DNA from: Actinomadura sp. 7K507 | Lineage (GTDB): Bacteria; Actinomycetota; Actinomycetes; Streptosporangiales; Streptosporangiaceae | Direction of reading: 5' to 3' | DNA: 64,000 bases | NCBI RefSeq assembly: GCF_004348425.1 | Contig: NZ_SMKK01000013.1 | Location: 1 to 64,000, forward strand | Part shown: positions 35,406 to 46,715 of the stretch, piece by piece | Position numbering within the stretch: position 1 is the first letter of the stretch | How the letters are laid out: every line of letters begins with the position of its first letter | Position numbers and translations under genes: made by a program | Notes under the pieces: generated by a model | Database searches by the model: none | The model's input: the letters and a program-made list of their open reading frames with translations, nothing else | Told to the model about the DNA's origin: nothing

Positions 35406-36453
35406 CACCGGCGTTCGCTGCATGGTGATGCGCGGCGGCACGTCCAAGGGCGCGTACTTCCTGGCCGGGGACCTGCCGTCCGACCCGGCCGGACGCGACG
35501 ACCTGCTGCTGCGCGTCATGGGCACCCCCGACCCGAGGCAGATCGACGGGATCGGCGGCGCCCACCCGCTCACGAGCAAGGTCGCGGTCGTCTCCCCGGC
35601 CGCCCGGCCCGGCGCGGACGTCGACTACCTGTTCCTCCAGCTCGGCGTGGACGAGCCGACCGTCTCCGACCGGCAGAACTGCGGCAACCTGCTCGCCGGC
35701 GTCGGGCCGTTCGCCGTCGAGCGCGGCCTGGTCGCGGCGGGGGACGGGCGGACGAGCGTCCGCATCAGGATGGTCAACTCGCAGAGCGTCGCGACCGCGA
35801 CGTTCCCCACACCCGGCGGGGCGGCCGGCTACGACGGGGAAACCGCCATCTCCGGTGTGCCCGGCACCGCCGCTCCGATCCTCCTGGACTTCGCGGAGAC
35901 GGAAGGGTCGTCCTGCGGGTCGCTGCTTCCCACCGGCCGTCTCCGCGATGTGGTCGACGGCGTCGAGGTCACCTGCGTCGACAACGGCATGCCGGTGGTC
36001 GTGGCGGCCGCGTCCGGCCTCGGCGTCACCGGATACGAGAGCCCGGACGAGCTCGACGCGCTGCGCGGCCGCGTCCAGTCGCTGCGGCTCCGGGCCGGCG
36101 AGCTGATGGGCCTCGGCGACGTCGCCGCCGCCTCGGTGCCCAAGACCACCCTGCTCGCCCCGCCCCGCGACGGCGGGACGATCTGCACGCGCACGTTCAT
36201 CCCGCTGCGCGTGCACACCTCGATCGGCGTGCTCGGCGCGGTCAGCGTCGCCACCGCGGTGCTGATGGACGGCGCGGTGGGCCACGACCTCGCCGAGTTC
36301 CCGCCGCCGGGCGTCCCGATGAGCGTCGAGCACCCGACCGGCCGCCTCGACGTGCGGGTCGAGCTGGACGGCCTGACCGTGCGCCGGTCGAGCATCGTCC
36401 GGACGGCACGCAAGCTTTTCGACGGAACCGTCTTCCCCCGGAGCAGACCATGA
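35401..36453 (+). CDS. galD: 4-oxalomesaconate tautomerase, PrpF family
   Basis: 350 aa. MRGGTSKGAYFLAGDLP at the N-terminus and QNCGNLLAGVGPFAVERG are hallmarks of PrpF-type isomerases with a diaminopimelate epimerase-like fold, and match GalD, which converts 4-oxalomesaconate tautomers. The context of galB and galC upstream supports this over methylaconitate isomerase. The start is GTG at 35401 reached through the GTGA repeat chain; its stop overlaps the dioxygenase ATG as ATGA. Confidence 0.85.
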   Translation: MNTGVRCMVMRGGTSKGAYFLAGDLPSDPAGRDDLLLRVMGTPDPRQIDGIGGAHPLTSKVAVVSPAARPGADVDYLFLQLGVDEPTVSDRQNCGNLLAGVGPFAVERGLVAAGDGRTSVRIRMVNSQSVATATFPTPGGAAGYDGETAISGVPGTAAPILLDFAETEGSSCGSLLPTGRLRDVVDGVEVTCVDNGMPVVVAAASGLGVTGYESPDELDALRGRVQSLRLRAGELMGLGDVAAASVPKTTLLAPPRDGGTICTRTFIPLRVHTSIGVLGAVSVATAVLMDGAVGHDLAEFPPPGVPMSVEHPTGRLDVRVELDGLTVRRSSIVRTARKLFDGTVFPRSRP

Positions 36454-37397
36454 CCATCAAGCACGAGATCGCCCACGTCGGACACGTCGAGCTGCTGACG
36501 CCCGAACCGGAGAAGAGCCTGTGGTTCTTCACCCGCGTCATGGGCCTCACCGAGAACGGCACCGAGGGCGACTCGGTCTACCTGCGGACGTGGGACGACT
36601 ACGAGCACCACAGCCTCAAGCTCACGGCGCACGGCACGCCCGGCATCCGGCGGACCGGGCTGCGCACGTCGTCCCAGGAGGCGCTGGACCGCCGCGTCAA
36701 GGCGATCGAGGACGCGGGCCTCGGCATCGGCTGGCGCGACGGCGACCCCGGCATCGGCCCGGCCTACGTGTTCCGCGACCCGGACGGCCACGAGCTGGAG
36801 GTCTACTGGGAGTCGGAGTGGTACCAGGCGCCGCCGGAGCTGGCGCCCGCACTGAAGAACCAGGCGCAGGCGTACCCGGCGATGGGCGTCTGCGTCCGCC
36901 GCCTCGACCACGTCAACTTCTTGGCCGCCGAGGTCGAGCCCAGCACCGACTTCCTGAAGGACGTGCTGGGCGGCCACCCGACCGAGCAGATCCGTCTCGA
37001 CGACGGCACCATCGCCGGACGCTGGGTCACCTTCACCAACAAGTCCTACGACCTCGTCTACACGCGGGACCGGACGGGTAGCAACGGCCGCCTGCACCAC
37101 ATCGCGTTCGCGACCGACACCCGCGAGGACATCCTCCGCGCGGCCGACATCTTCCTCGACAACGGCGTGTTCATCGAGACCGGCCCGCACAAGCACGCCA
37201 TCCAGCAGACGTTCTTTCTCTACGTCTACGAGCCGGGCGGCAACCGCGTCGAGCTGTGCAACCCGTGCGCCCGCCTCGTGCTGGCACCGGACTGGAAGAC
37301 CGTCACCTGGACGGAGGCGGAACGAGCGAAGGGCCAGGCGTGGGGTTTGAAGACCATCGAGTCCTTCCACACCCACGGCACGCCGCCCGTCAGCTAG
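36450..37397 (+). CDS. Type I (VOC) extradiol ring-cleavage dioxygenase
   Basis: 315 aa with two VOC modules, as in catechol 2,3-dioxygenases. The C-terminal module keeps the Fe(II) ligands: H154 in RRLDHVNFL, H217 in RLHHIAFAT and E268 in GGNRVELC. It should open a catecholic ring meta to the hydroxyls with O2. It is coupled by ATGA to galD, so its product is expected to feed the 4-oxalomesaconate route. Known gallate and protocatechuate 4,5-dioxygenases belong to the unrelated LigAB family, so the pairing is unusual and the substrate is unknown. Its end overlaps the convergent dehydrogenase gene by 8 bp. Confidence 0.85.
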   Translation: MTIKHEIAHVGHVELLTPEPEKSLWFFTRVMGLTENGTEGDSVYLRTWDDYEHHSLKLTAHGTPGIRRTGLRTSSQEALDRRVKAIEDAGLGIGWRDGDPGIGPAYVFRDPDGHELEVYWESEWYQAPPELAPALKNQAQAYPAMGVCVRRLDHVNFLAAEVEPSTDFLKDVLGGHPTEQIRLDDGTIAGRWVTFTNKSYDLVYTRDRTGSNGRLHHIAFATDTREDILRAADIFLDNGVFIETGPHKHAIQQTFFLYVYEPGGNRVELCNPCARLVLAPDWKTVTWTEAERAKGQAWGLKTIESFHTHGTPPVS

Positions 37398-38151
37398 AGA
37401 GGCGTTCCAGGAGGTCACGGCTGGCGGTGGCCATCGTGGGCGGGACGTCCAGTTCGTCCAGCATGGTCGTCGCCGCCTCCATCTCCGCGGCGCGGCGCAC
37501 GGCGTGCCTGTAGGTCCCCGTGACGAGCCGCTCCACGGTGGCGTCCCCGGCGGCCGTCAGCTCGTCGACGATGTTCTGCCGGAGCCAGTCCTCGCAGCCC
37601 GCGGCCCGCGCGGCTTCCAGCGCCTCGACGACCGACCCGGCCAGGCCCTTGAAGAAGACGCTGCGGAGCAGCTTGCGGCCGGCCGCCGCCCCGGCCTCCG
37701 CGTCCATCACCTCGACGGACGCGCCGAGCGGCGCGAGGACCCGGCGGACGTCTGCGGCGCCGTCGCCGCAGGCCAGCATCGGGGTGCGCAACCCGCGTCC
37801 CGGCACCGGAGCCATGATCGCGACATCGGCGAACCGGACCCCGCCCGCCTTCGCGACGGCGTCCAGTTCCCGCTTCAACCCGGGCGACGCGGTGTTCAGA
37901 TCGGCCCAGACGGCACCGTCGCCGGCCGCGCCGACACCCGCCTTGAGCGCCGCCAGGGCGTCATGGGAGCTGTTGACGCTCAGCACCAGACCGGCCCCGG
38001 CGGCGGCCTCGGCCTCGCTCCCCGCCGCGACCATCCCGTCCGGCGCGGGCACCGCCGGGTCGTATCCGCGCACCACCGCCCCGGCCGCGACGAGATCGTT
38101 CCCGATCGCGCCGCCCGCCTCACCGAGCCCCAGGACCGCGATGGTCGGCAT
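37390..38151 (-). CDS. NAD(P)-dependent beta-hydroxyacid dehydrogenase-like protein with DUF1932 domain
   Basis: 253 aa. IAVLGLGEAGGAIGNDLVAAG is a Rossmann nucleotide-binding start, and the C-terminal helical half with RKLLRSVFFKGLAGSVVEAL matches DUF1932. It belongs to the 6-phosphogluconate/3-hydroxyisobutyrate dehydrogenase superfamily; the catalytic Lys would be in SVFFKG. Position between the ring-cleavage operon and the GntR gene suggests oxidation or reduction of a side-chain or ring-cleavage intermediate. Divergent from the GntR gene, with paired operator-like boxes between. Confidence 0.8.
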   Translation of the reverse strand: MPTIAVLGLGEAGGAIGNDLVAAGAVVRGYDPAVPAPDGMVAAGSEAEAAAGAGLVLSVNSSHDALAALKAGVGAAGDGAVWADLNTASPGLKRELDAVAKAGGVRFADVAIMAPVPGRGLRTPMLACGDGAADVRRVLAPLGASVEVMDAEAGAAAGRKLLRSVFFKGLAGSVVEALEAARAAGCEDWLRQNIVDELTAAGDATVERLVTGTYRHAVRRAAEMEAATTMLDELDVPPTMATASRDLLERLSS

Positions 38152-38192
38152 GACGTTCCTCCTCGATGACGCCCCCTGCTGAGCTACCCTAG

Positions 38193-38216
38193 ATTAGCGA
38201 CAAAATTGGCGACAAT
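38193..38216. promoter_or_regulatory. Paired 12-bp operator-like boxes between the dehydrogenase and GntR genes
   Basis: ATTAGCGACAAA (38193-38204) and ATTGGCGACAAT (38205-38216) are head-to-tail copies with only two mismatches. The second is an ATTG/CAAT dyad. A similar pair precedes galB. The position between divergent genes is right for autoregulation by the adjacent GntR/FCD protein. Confidence 0.55.
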
Positions 38217-38279
38217 TGAGTGGCTTCATCCGGCCCGTGTCCTGGGGTCCGGTAGGCCGGATGCGACCGAGGGTTCGGA

Positions 38280-38918
38280 GTGGCCGTGAGTGACGTGGTG
38301 GCGGGGATCCGCGAGGCGATCCTCAGCGGCGAGTTCGTGCCGAACCAGCGGCTGATCGAGGCCGATCTGTCCGAGCGGTTCGCGGCCAGCCGCGCCGCCG
38401 TCCGCGCGGCGCTGCTCGAACTCGCCAACGAGGGGCTGATCGAGCGCCTCCAGAACCGCGGCGCCCGCGTCCGCGCGGTCTCCCTCGAAGAGGCCGTGGA
38501 GATCTCCGAGGTCCGCATGGTGATCGAGGGCCTGTGCGCCGCCAAGGCCGCCGAGCGCGCCGGCGAGGCCGACATCGCCGAGCTGCGGTCCATCGGCGAG
38601 GACATGCGCGCCGCCGTCTCGTCCGGCGACGTGTTCGGCTACTCGCGGCTGAACGAGCGGCTGCACGGGCGCATCCGCGAGATCAGCGGCCAGCGGACGG
38701 CCGCCGGCGTCCTGGAGCGGCTGCGCGCCCAGAACGTCCGCCACCAGTTCAGGCTCGCCATGCACCCGGGCCGCCCGCAGGTCTCCCTCCCCCAGCACCT
38801 GGAGATCATCGAGGCGATCGCCGCCCGCGACCCGGAGACGGCCGAGCGCGCCGCCCGCACCCACCTGCGCAGCGTCATCGAAACCCTCTCCGAGATCGAC
38901 CGCCGCCGCGCCACCTAG
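38280..38918 (+). CDS. GntR/FadR-type (FCD) transcriptional regulator
   Basis: 212 aa. The N-terminal winged helix includes IREAILSGEFVPNQRLIEADL and FAASRAAVRAALLELANEGL; the C-terminal FCD domain has EVRMVIEGLCAAKAA and two metal-ligand-like His segments (RLNERLHGRI, AARTHLRSVI). This type usually senses a carboxylate and is relieved by a pathway substrate. Its place next to the galBCD-dioxygenase cluster, and the repeated operator-like boxes, point to control of that cluster. The start is GTG at 38280; a second GTG two codons later is possible. Confidence 0.88.
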   Translation: MAVSDVVAGIREAILSGEFVPNQRLIEADLSERFAASRAAVRAALLELANEGLIERLQNRGARVRAVSLEEAVEISEVRMVIEGLCAAKAAERAGEADIAELRSIGEDMRAAVSSGDVFGYSRLNERLHGRIREISGQRTAAGVLERLRAQNVRHQFRLAMHPGRPQVSLPQHLEIIEAIAARDPETAERAARTHLRSVIETLSEIDRRRAT

Positions 38919-39047
38919 GAACGGCCGCTCCCCGGCGTCCCCCGAAAATCCTTCGCCTCGGCGCGTTCCCCGCCGTTACCGTCTCACTTGCCGCGAGCGA
39001 CGATCTTGTTCCGCGGCGGTCGTCATCGAGCGAACAGGAGGATTCCG

Positions 39048-41069
39048 ATGACAGCCATGACCCTTGCCCTTGCCAAGGTTCGCAACATCGGAATCATGGC
39101 GCACATCGACGCCGGCAAGACGACGACCGCCGAGCGCATCCTGTTCTTCACCGGTGTCTCGCACCGGATCGGCGAGGTCCACGACGGCGCCGCCGCGCTC
39201 GACTACATGAAACAGGAACGCGACCGCGGCATCACGATCACGTCCGCGGCCACGACCTGCCGCTGGGCGGTCGACGAGGTGGAACACACCATCAACCTCA
39301 TCGACACGCCGGGGCACGTCGACTTCACCATCGAGGTCGAGCGGTGCCTGCGCGTCCTCGACGGCGCCGTGGCGGTGTTCGACGGCATCGCGGGCGTCGA
39401 GCCGCAGTCGGAGACGGTGTGGCGGCAGGCCGACCGGTACGGCGTCCCGCGCGTCTGCTTCGTCAACAAGCTCGACCAGGCCGGGGCCGACTTCCACCGG
39501 TGCGTCGGCATGATCGGCTCGCGGCTCGGGGCCCTCCCGCTGGTCATGCAGCTGCCGATCGGGTCCGGGCCCGGATTCGAGGGCGTCGTGGACCTGGTCT
39601 CCGGGCGGGCCCACGTCTGGTCGGACGACGGATACGCGGTGGTGGACGTCCCGGCGGCCCTGGCCGAGGACGCCCGGCGGTGGCGCGGCACGCTCATCGA
39701 GACGGTCGCCGAGCATGACGAGGAGTTCATGGGGCTGTACCTGGACGGCGCCGAGCCGTCGCAGGAGCAGCTGCACGCGGCGGTCCGGCGGCTCACGGTC
39801 GCCTCGTCGGTCACTCCCGTGTTCTGCGGCAGCGCGTTGAAGGACAAGGGCGTCCAGCCCCTCCTGGACGCGGTCGTGCGGTACCTGCCGTCGCCGCCGG
39901 ACATCGAGCCGGCCACGGCCGAGGAACCGCTGTCCGCGCTCGCGTTCAAGATCATGAGCGACCGGTATCTGGGCCGGCTCACCTTCGTCCGGATCTACTC
40001 CGGACGGCTGGTGGCCGGGACGTCCGTGCTGAACAGCGTCAAGTCGCGCAAGGAGCGCATCGGCAAGATCTACCGCATGCACGCCGACCGCCGCGAGGAG
40101 ATCGGGTCGGCGGGCGCGGGCGACATCGTCGCGGTCATGGGCCTGAAGCAGACCACGACCGGCGAGACGCTGTGCGACGACGGGCATCCGGTCGTCCTGG
40201 AGTCCATGGACTTCCCGGACCCGGTCATCGAGGTCGCGATCGAACCGAAGTCCAAGGGCGACAGGGAGAAGCTCGGCGCCGCCATCCAGCGGCTCTCCGA
40301 AGAGGACCCGTCCTTCCAGGTCCACGACGAGAACGGGCAGACCGTCATCGGCGGCATGGGCGAACTCCATCTGGAGATCCTCATCGACCGCATGAAGGAG
40401 GAGTTCGGTGTCGGCGCCAACGTCGGCCGGCCCCGCGTCGCCTACCGCGAGACCATCCGGCGCCGCGTGGACAAGCTCGACCACACGCACCGCAAGCAGA
40501 CGGGAGGCAAGGGCCAGTACGCGAAGGTGCAGATCTCCCTCGAACCCATCGAGGAGGGGTACGAGTTCGTCAACCGGGTCACCGGCGGGCGGATCCCGAA
40601 GGAGTTCATCCCGTCCGTGGACGCGGGCTGCCAGGAGGCGATGCAGACCGGCGTCCTCGCCGGGCACGAGCTGACGGGCGTGCGGGTCACCCTGCTCGAC
40701 GGTGACTTCCACCCGATCGACTCGTCCGAGCTCGCCTTCAAGATCGCCGGTTCGATGGCGTTCAAGGAGGCCGTCCGGCGCGCGTCCCCGGTACTGCTCG
40801 AACCGGTGATGGCCGTCGAGGTCACCACGCCGGAGGAGTACCTGGGAGCGGTGATCGGCGACCTCAACGCCCGCCGCGGCCGGGTCGAGGGGACGGGCGA
40901 GCGGGCCGGCGCCCGGGTCGTCCGCGCCCTGGTCCCGCTGTCGGAGATGTTCGGCTACGTCGGGCACCTGCGCGGCAGGACCTCCGGCCGGGGCGTCTTC
41001 ACGATGCAGTTCGACTCGCACGCCGAGGTCCCGCCCTCGGTGGCCGAGAAGATCATCTCGGCGGGTTGA
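39048..41069 (+). CDS. Elongation factor G-like translational GTPase
   Basis: 673 aa with all GTPase motifs: [15 protein letters not shown] (G1), RGITITSA (G2), DTPGH (G3) and NKLDQ (G4), and complete domains II-V including GKGQYAKV in domain IV. It is a little shorter than the usual 700 aa EF-G and is not in a str operon with rpsL, rpsG or tuf, so I take it for a second EF-G paralogue. Such paralogues may serve in ribosome recycling, stress, or resistance to EF-G-directed antibiotics; which applies is unknown. The ATG at 39048 has a perfect AGGAGG. Confidence 0.88.
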   Translation: MTAMTLALAKVRNIGIMAHIDAGKTTTAERILFFTGVSHRIGEVHDGAAALDYMKQERDRGITITSAATTCRWAVDEVEHTINLIDTPGHVDFTIEVERCLRVLDGAVAVFDGIAGVEPQSETVWRQADRYGVPRVCFVNKLDQAGADFHRCVGMIGSRLGALPLVMQLPIGSGPGFEGVVDLVSGRAHVWSDDGYAVVDVPAALAEDARRWRGTLIETVAEHDEEFMGLYLDGAEPSQEQLHAAVRRLTVASSVTPVFCGSALKDKGVQPLLDAVVRYLPSPPDIEPATAEEPLSALAFKIMSDRYLGRLTFVRIYSGRLVAGTSVLNSVKSRKERIGKIYRMHADRREEIGSAGAGDIVAVMGLKQTTTGETLCDDGHPVVLESMDFPDPVIEVAIEPKSKGDREKLGAAIQRLSEEDPSFQVHDENGQTVIGGMGELHLEILIDRMKEEFGVGANVGRPRVAYRETIRRRVDKLDHTHRKQTGGKGQYAKVQISLEPIEEGYEFVNRVTGGRIPKEFIPSVDAGCQEAMQTGVLAGHELTGVRVTLLDGDFHPIDSSELAFKIAGSMAFKEAVRRASPVLLEPVMAVEVTTPEEYLGAVIGDLNARRGRVEGTGERAGARVVRALVPLSEMFGYVGHLRGRTSGRGVFTMQFDSHAEVPPSVAEKIISAG

Positions 41070-41075
41070 TCCCGC

Positions 41076-41109
41076 GCTGACCGGGGCCGTGCACGCGGCC
41101 CCGGTCAGC
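41076..41109. terminator. Strong bidirectional terminator hairpin between EF-G and LysR genes
   Basis: GCTGACCGGGGCC (41076-41088) pairs perfectly with GGCCCCGGTCAGC (41097-41109): a 13-bp stem and 8-nt loop. It lies between two convergent genes and overlaps the last codons of the LysR gene. No long T tract follows in either direction. Confidence 0.75.
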
Positions 41110-42028
41110 TCCAGATCGTCACGTAGACCGGGGGGCGGAAGCGGGACGGGGGGACGCCCGAGCCGGGGGAGCGCATGATGTGCAGGGCCTCGGCGGTGCC
41201 GAGGAACCGGCGGAACGAGCCGGACAGGGGCGGGCGGCGGTCGGGCGCCAGCGTCGTGGCGTGCCAGCGGATCTCCACCGGGGTCGCGGGGGTCGCGATG
41301 ACGCGCAGCTCGCCGCGCTGGACGCGCGGCGCGACCAGGTGCGCGAGAGCGACGGCGAGACCGTCGCCGTCGGCGGCGGCCCCCCACGCGGCGGTCTGGT
41401 TGGGGTAGACGCGGACCCTGTCCTCGGGGACCTTCAGGCGGCGCAGCAGCCGGGACGTCTCGCTGGACGGGTCGGTGCCGGACGGGTCGACCAGCCACAG
41501 CGGGTGCGGGACGGCCGCGGTGCCGACGGCCACCAGGCTCGCGCGGAACACCGGTTCGCTGACGAGGCCCTGGTCGTCGGCGAGGTGAGGGCCGAGTGCC
41601 ACGTCCGCCAGGCGGTTGTGCAGCAGGACGGGCATCTCGCGCCCGGCGACGACGCCCGCGCTTCCCTCGACCTCGCGTGCGGAACGGGCGGCGAACGCGT
41701 CCAGCAGCGGGGTCGCGACGAACTCCGCGATGGCGGGGACGGCGACGACCCGCAGCGCCTCCGGTGCGCCCTGGGCGGCGCGGACCGCGCCCTCCGCCTC
41801 CGCGCCGAGCACCACCATCTGCGACGCGATCGGCAGGAGGCGGGTGCCGCCCTCGGTCAGCGTCATCCCGCCGGGCCCGCGGACCAGAAGAGGGTCGGTC
41901 AGGTGCTGCCGAAGCGCGGCGAGGGCCTGGGAGACCGCGGGCTCGCTCACGTTCAGCGCCCGGGCGGCCTCCTTCACCGAGCCGAGCCGGGCGACGAGGA
42001 CGAACGCGCCGAGCTGCGTGAGGGTCAT
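41105..42028 (-). CDS. LysR family transcriptional regulator
   Basis: 307 aa. LTQLGAFVLVARLGSVKEAA and LNVSEPAVSQALAALRQHL form the LysR helix-turn-helix; a periplasmic-binding-like effector domain follows. I place the start at the ATG at 42028, because upstream in-frame sequence is intergenic. It is divergent from coxM and a TAAG-N6-CTTA dyad lies between the two starts, so it is the likely regulator of the CO dehydrogenase operon. Confidence 0.88.
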   Translation of the reverse strand: MTLTQLGAFVLVARLGSVKEAARALNVSEPAVSQALAALRQHLTDPLLVRGPGGMTLTEGGTRLLPIASQMVVLGAEAEGAVRAAQGAPEALRVVAVPAIAEFVATPLLDAFAARSAREVEGSAGVVAGREMPVLLHNRLADVALGPHLADDQGLVSEPVFRASLVAVGTAAVPHPLWLVDPSGTDPSSETSRLLRRLKVPEDRVRVYPNQTAAWGAAADGDGLAVALAHLVAPRVQRGELRVIATPATPVEIRWHATTLAPDRRPPLSGSFRRFLGTAEALHIMRSPGSGVPPSRFRPPVYVTIWS

Positions 42029-42061
42029 GCCGCAAGTGTGGGCCCCCGCGACGCCGGGCGT

Positions 42062-42075
42062 TAAGTCTTTGCTTA
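42062..42075. promoter_or_regulatory. LysR-type binding site candidate upstream of coxM
   Basis: TAAG-TCTTTG-CTTA is a perfect 4-bp dyad with the T-N-A character of LysR boxes, placed between the LysR start (42028) and the coxM start (42142). A GGCGGG/CCCGCC hairpin at 42099-42118 lies closer to coxM. Confidence 0.45.
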
Positions 42076-42141
42076 TTCGGCTGTTGTGCCTGTTCGCGGG
42101 CGGGGTGAGAATCCCGCCACATCCCATCCCGAGGGGGCGTC

Positions 42142-43008
42142 GTGCAGGTACCGGCGAGCTTCGAGTACGAGAAGGCGACGACCGTCGAGGAGGCCCTCGC
42201 ACTGCTCGCGCGCCACGGAGACGAGGCGAGGGTGGTCGCCGGCGGCCACAGCCTGATCCCGATGATGAAACTGCGGCTCGCCCAGCCCGAGGCGCTGATC
42301 GACATCAACGGCGTGGGCGAGCTGTCCCGCATCCGGATCGAGGGCGACGCGCTGTGCGTCGGGGCGCTCGTCCGGCACGCCGAGCTGCTCGATTCGGCGG
42401 TCGCGGGGGAGCACTTCCCGATCCTGCACGACGCGGAGCGGGTGATCGCCGACCCGGTGGTCCGCAACCGCGGCACGGTCGGCGGCTCGCTGTGCCAGGC
42501 CGACCCGTCCGAGGACCTGTCGGCCGCGTTCGGCGCGCTGCGCGCGTCCGCGGTGATCCGGGGCCCGGACGGGGAGCGGACGGTGCCGCTCCGCGAGTTC
42601 CACACCGGCCCCTACGAGACGGTCATCGAACCGGGCGAGCTGCTCACCGAGCTGCGGGTGCCCATAAGACCCGGAGGGGCGAGCGCGTACGAGAAGGTCG
42701 AGCGGCGCGTGGGGGACTGGCCGCTCGCCGCCGCCGGAGCCGCCCTGTGGATGGACGGCGACCGGATCGCCGAGGCCGGGATCGGGCTGACCGCCGTCCG
42801 CGCCGAGCACTTCGTCGCGGCCGAGGCGGAGGACGCGCTGCGGGGCGCCGTGCCGTCCGAGGAGGCGTTCGCCGAGGCCGGGCGGATCGCCGCCGAGCAC
42901 TGCGACCCCGGCTCCGACCAGCGGGGCCCGGCCGACTACAAGCGCCACCTGGCCGGAGAGCTGACCACACGCGCACTGCGCCGCGCCTACGAGAGGTGGC
43001 AGGGATGA
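42142..43008 (+). CDS. coxM: Aerobic CO dehydrogenase FAD subunit CoxM
   Basis: 288 aa. VVAGGHSLIPMMKLRLAQP and VRNRGTVGGSLCQADPSED are the two FAD-contact motifs (AGGHS and T-GG) of molybdenum hydroxylase medium subunits. The GTG start has GAGGGGG upstream. Its stop overlaps the coxS start as ATGA. In the complex it passes electrons from the iron-sulfur subunit to quinone. The M-S-L gene order and the form I motif in CoxL decide the name; by itself this subunit could belong to any member of the xanthine dehydrogenase family. Confidence 0.88.
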   Translation: MQVPASFEYEKATTVEEALALLARHGDEARVVAGGHSLIPMMKLRLAQPEALIDINGVGELSRIRIEGDALCVGALVRHAELLDSAVAGEHFPILHDAERVIADPVVRNRGTVGGSLCQADPSEDLSAAFGALRASAVIRGPDGERTVPLREFHTGPYETVIEPGELLTELRVPIRPGGASAYEKVERRVGDWPLAAAGAALWMDGDRIAEAGIGLTAVRAEHFVAAEAEDALRGAVPSEEAFAEAGRIAAEHCDPGSDQRGPADYKRHLAGELTTRALRRAYERWQG

Positions 43009-43495
43009 ACATCACCGTGACGGTCAACGGGCAGCCCTACACCCGCGACGTGGAGCCGCGGCTGCTGCTCGTCCACTTTCTGCGAGACGACCTGGACCTC
43101 ACCGGGACGCACTGGGGCTGCGACACGTCCAACTGCGGCGCGTGCGTCGTCTGGCTGGACGAGGTGCCGGTGAAGTCGTGCACGGTCCTGGCGGTGATGG
43201 CGTCCGGCAAGGAGGTCCGCACCGTGGAGGGGCTGGAACGTGACGGGGAGCTCGACCCCGTCCAGAAGGGCTTTTCCGAGTGCCACGGCCTGCAGTGCGG
43301 GTTCTGCACCCCGGGCATGCTGATGACGTCGAGGTGGCTGCTCGACCACCGTCCGGACCCGACCGAGGCGGAGATCCGCGAGGCGGTGTCGGGGCAGATC
43401 TGCCGGTGCACCGGCTACGAGAACATCGTCCGCTCCGTCCGGTGGGCGGCCGAGCACCCCGCCGAGCCGGCCGAGCAGTCCGAGGAAGTGACCTC

Positions 43496-43499
<4 letters not shown>
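43005..43499 (+). CDS. coxS: Aerobic CO dehydrogenase iron-sulfur subunit CoxS
   Basis: 164 aa. C39, C44, C47 and C59 bind the plant-ferredoxin-type [2Fe-2S] cluster, and C98, C101, C133 and C135 (QCGFCTPG, ICRCTGY) bind the second, helical-domain cluster. All eight Cys are present. The subunit connects the molybdenum centre of CoxL with the FAD of CoxM. The ATGA overlaps on both sides mean stoichiometric coupling with coxM and coxL. Confidence 0.92.
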
Positions 43500-45894
<2,395 letters not shown>

Positions 45895-45898
<4 letters not shown>

Positions 45899-46632
45899 CG
45901 GACAAGACCGAGATCCTGCGCCGGGAACGGACGCCGTACGTGCTAGCCACGGTCGTCCGCGCGGAACGCCCGACGAGCGCGAAGACCGGAGACCGGGCGC
46001 TCGTGCTGCCCGACGGGACGATGGAGGGGTTCGTCGGCGGCGAGTGCGCCGAGTCGGCGGTGCGCGACCATGCGCTGGGCCTCCTGCGGTCCGGCGAGTC
46101 GACGCTCCTGCGCATCACCCCGGGGGCGGCGGCCGCACCCGTGGACGGGATGGTCACGGTCAGCAACCCGTGCCTGTCGGGCGGGACGCTCGACGTGTTC
46201 CTCGAAACGGTGATCCCGCCCGCCCTGGTCCACGTGTACGGGGACGGGCCGGTCGCCCGCGCGCTCGTCGACGTGGGACGCGCCGCCGGGTTCGACGCGC
46301 GGCCGGCCGGGGCCGCCGACCCGCCCGGCCCGGACGCGGCGGCGGTCGTGGTCGCCACCCACGGCCGGGACGAGGAGACCGTCCTCAAGGCGGCGCTGGA
46401 CGTCGGCGTCCCCTACATCGGGCTGATCGCCAGCCGGAAACGAGGCACGGCGGTCACCTCGTCCCTGGAGCACGGTGACCGCGTCCACACCCCGGCGGGC
46501 CTGGACATCGGTGCCCGCACCGCCCCGGAGATCGCCCTGTCGGTCCTGGCGGAGATCCTTTCGCACCGTCCGGCCCCGGCCCGTGCGGCCGTTCCGCCCG
46601 AACCAGAGGCGGAGGCCCGTCACTGCCACTGA
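45895..46632 (+). CDS. XdhC/CoxI family molybdoenzyme maturation protein
   Basis: 245 aa. The N-terminal XdhC_CoxI segment has GFVGGECAESAVRDHAL and NPCLSGGTLDVFLE, and the C-terminal Rossmann part has VVVATHGRDEETVLKAAL and PYIGLIASRKRG. This family delivers and sulfurates the molybdenum cofactor for xanthine dehydrogenase-like enzymes. The C-terminus ends RHCH, a possible metal-binding tail. ATG overlaps the coxL stop, making it the fourth gene of the operon. Other usual cox accessory genes (coxD, coxE, coxF, coxG) are not in the window. Confidence 0.87.
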
Positions 46633-46651
46633 AAGTCACTGCCACCGACGG

Positions 46652-46681
46652 TTGACGGACGGTCGCGAACCGAATTAGGTT
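46652..46681 (+). promoter_or_regulatory. Sigma-70-type promoter upstream of the SCO6745-family gene
   Basis: TTGACG (46652-46657) and TAGGTT (46676-46681) are separated by 18 bp and lie 34 bp before the ATG at 46716, which also has GGAGG upstream. This separates the gene from the cox operon. Confidence 0.5.
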
Positions 46682-46715
46682 CGGCCGGTACCAGCGGGCG
46701 GACCGGAGGCGGCGG

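Noticed and set aside
38976-42605. A 1209-codon minus-strand open frame across EF-G and coxM
   Set aside because: It runs through three real genes and the strong terminator hairpin, and its composition is that of a GC shadow. Only the part at 41105-42028, in another frame, is a real gene (LysR).
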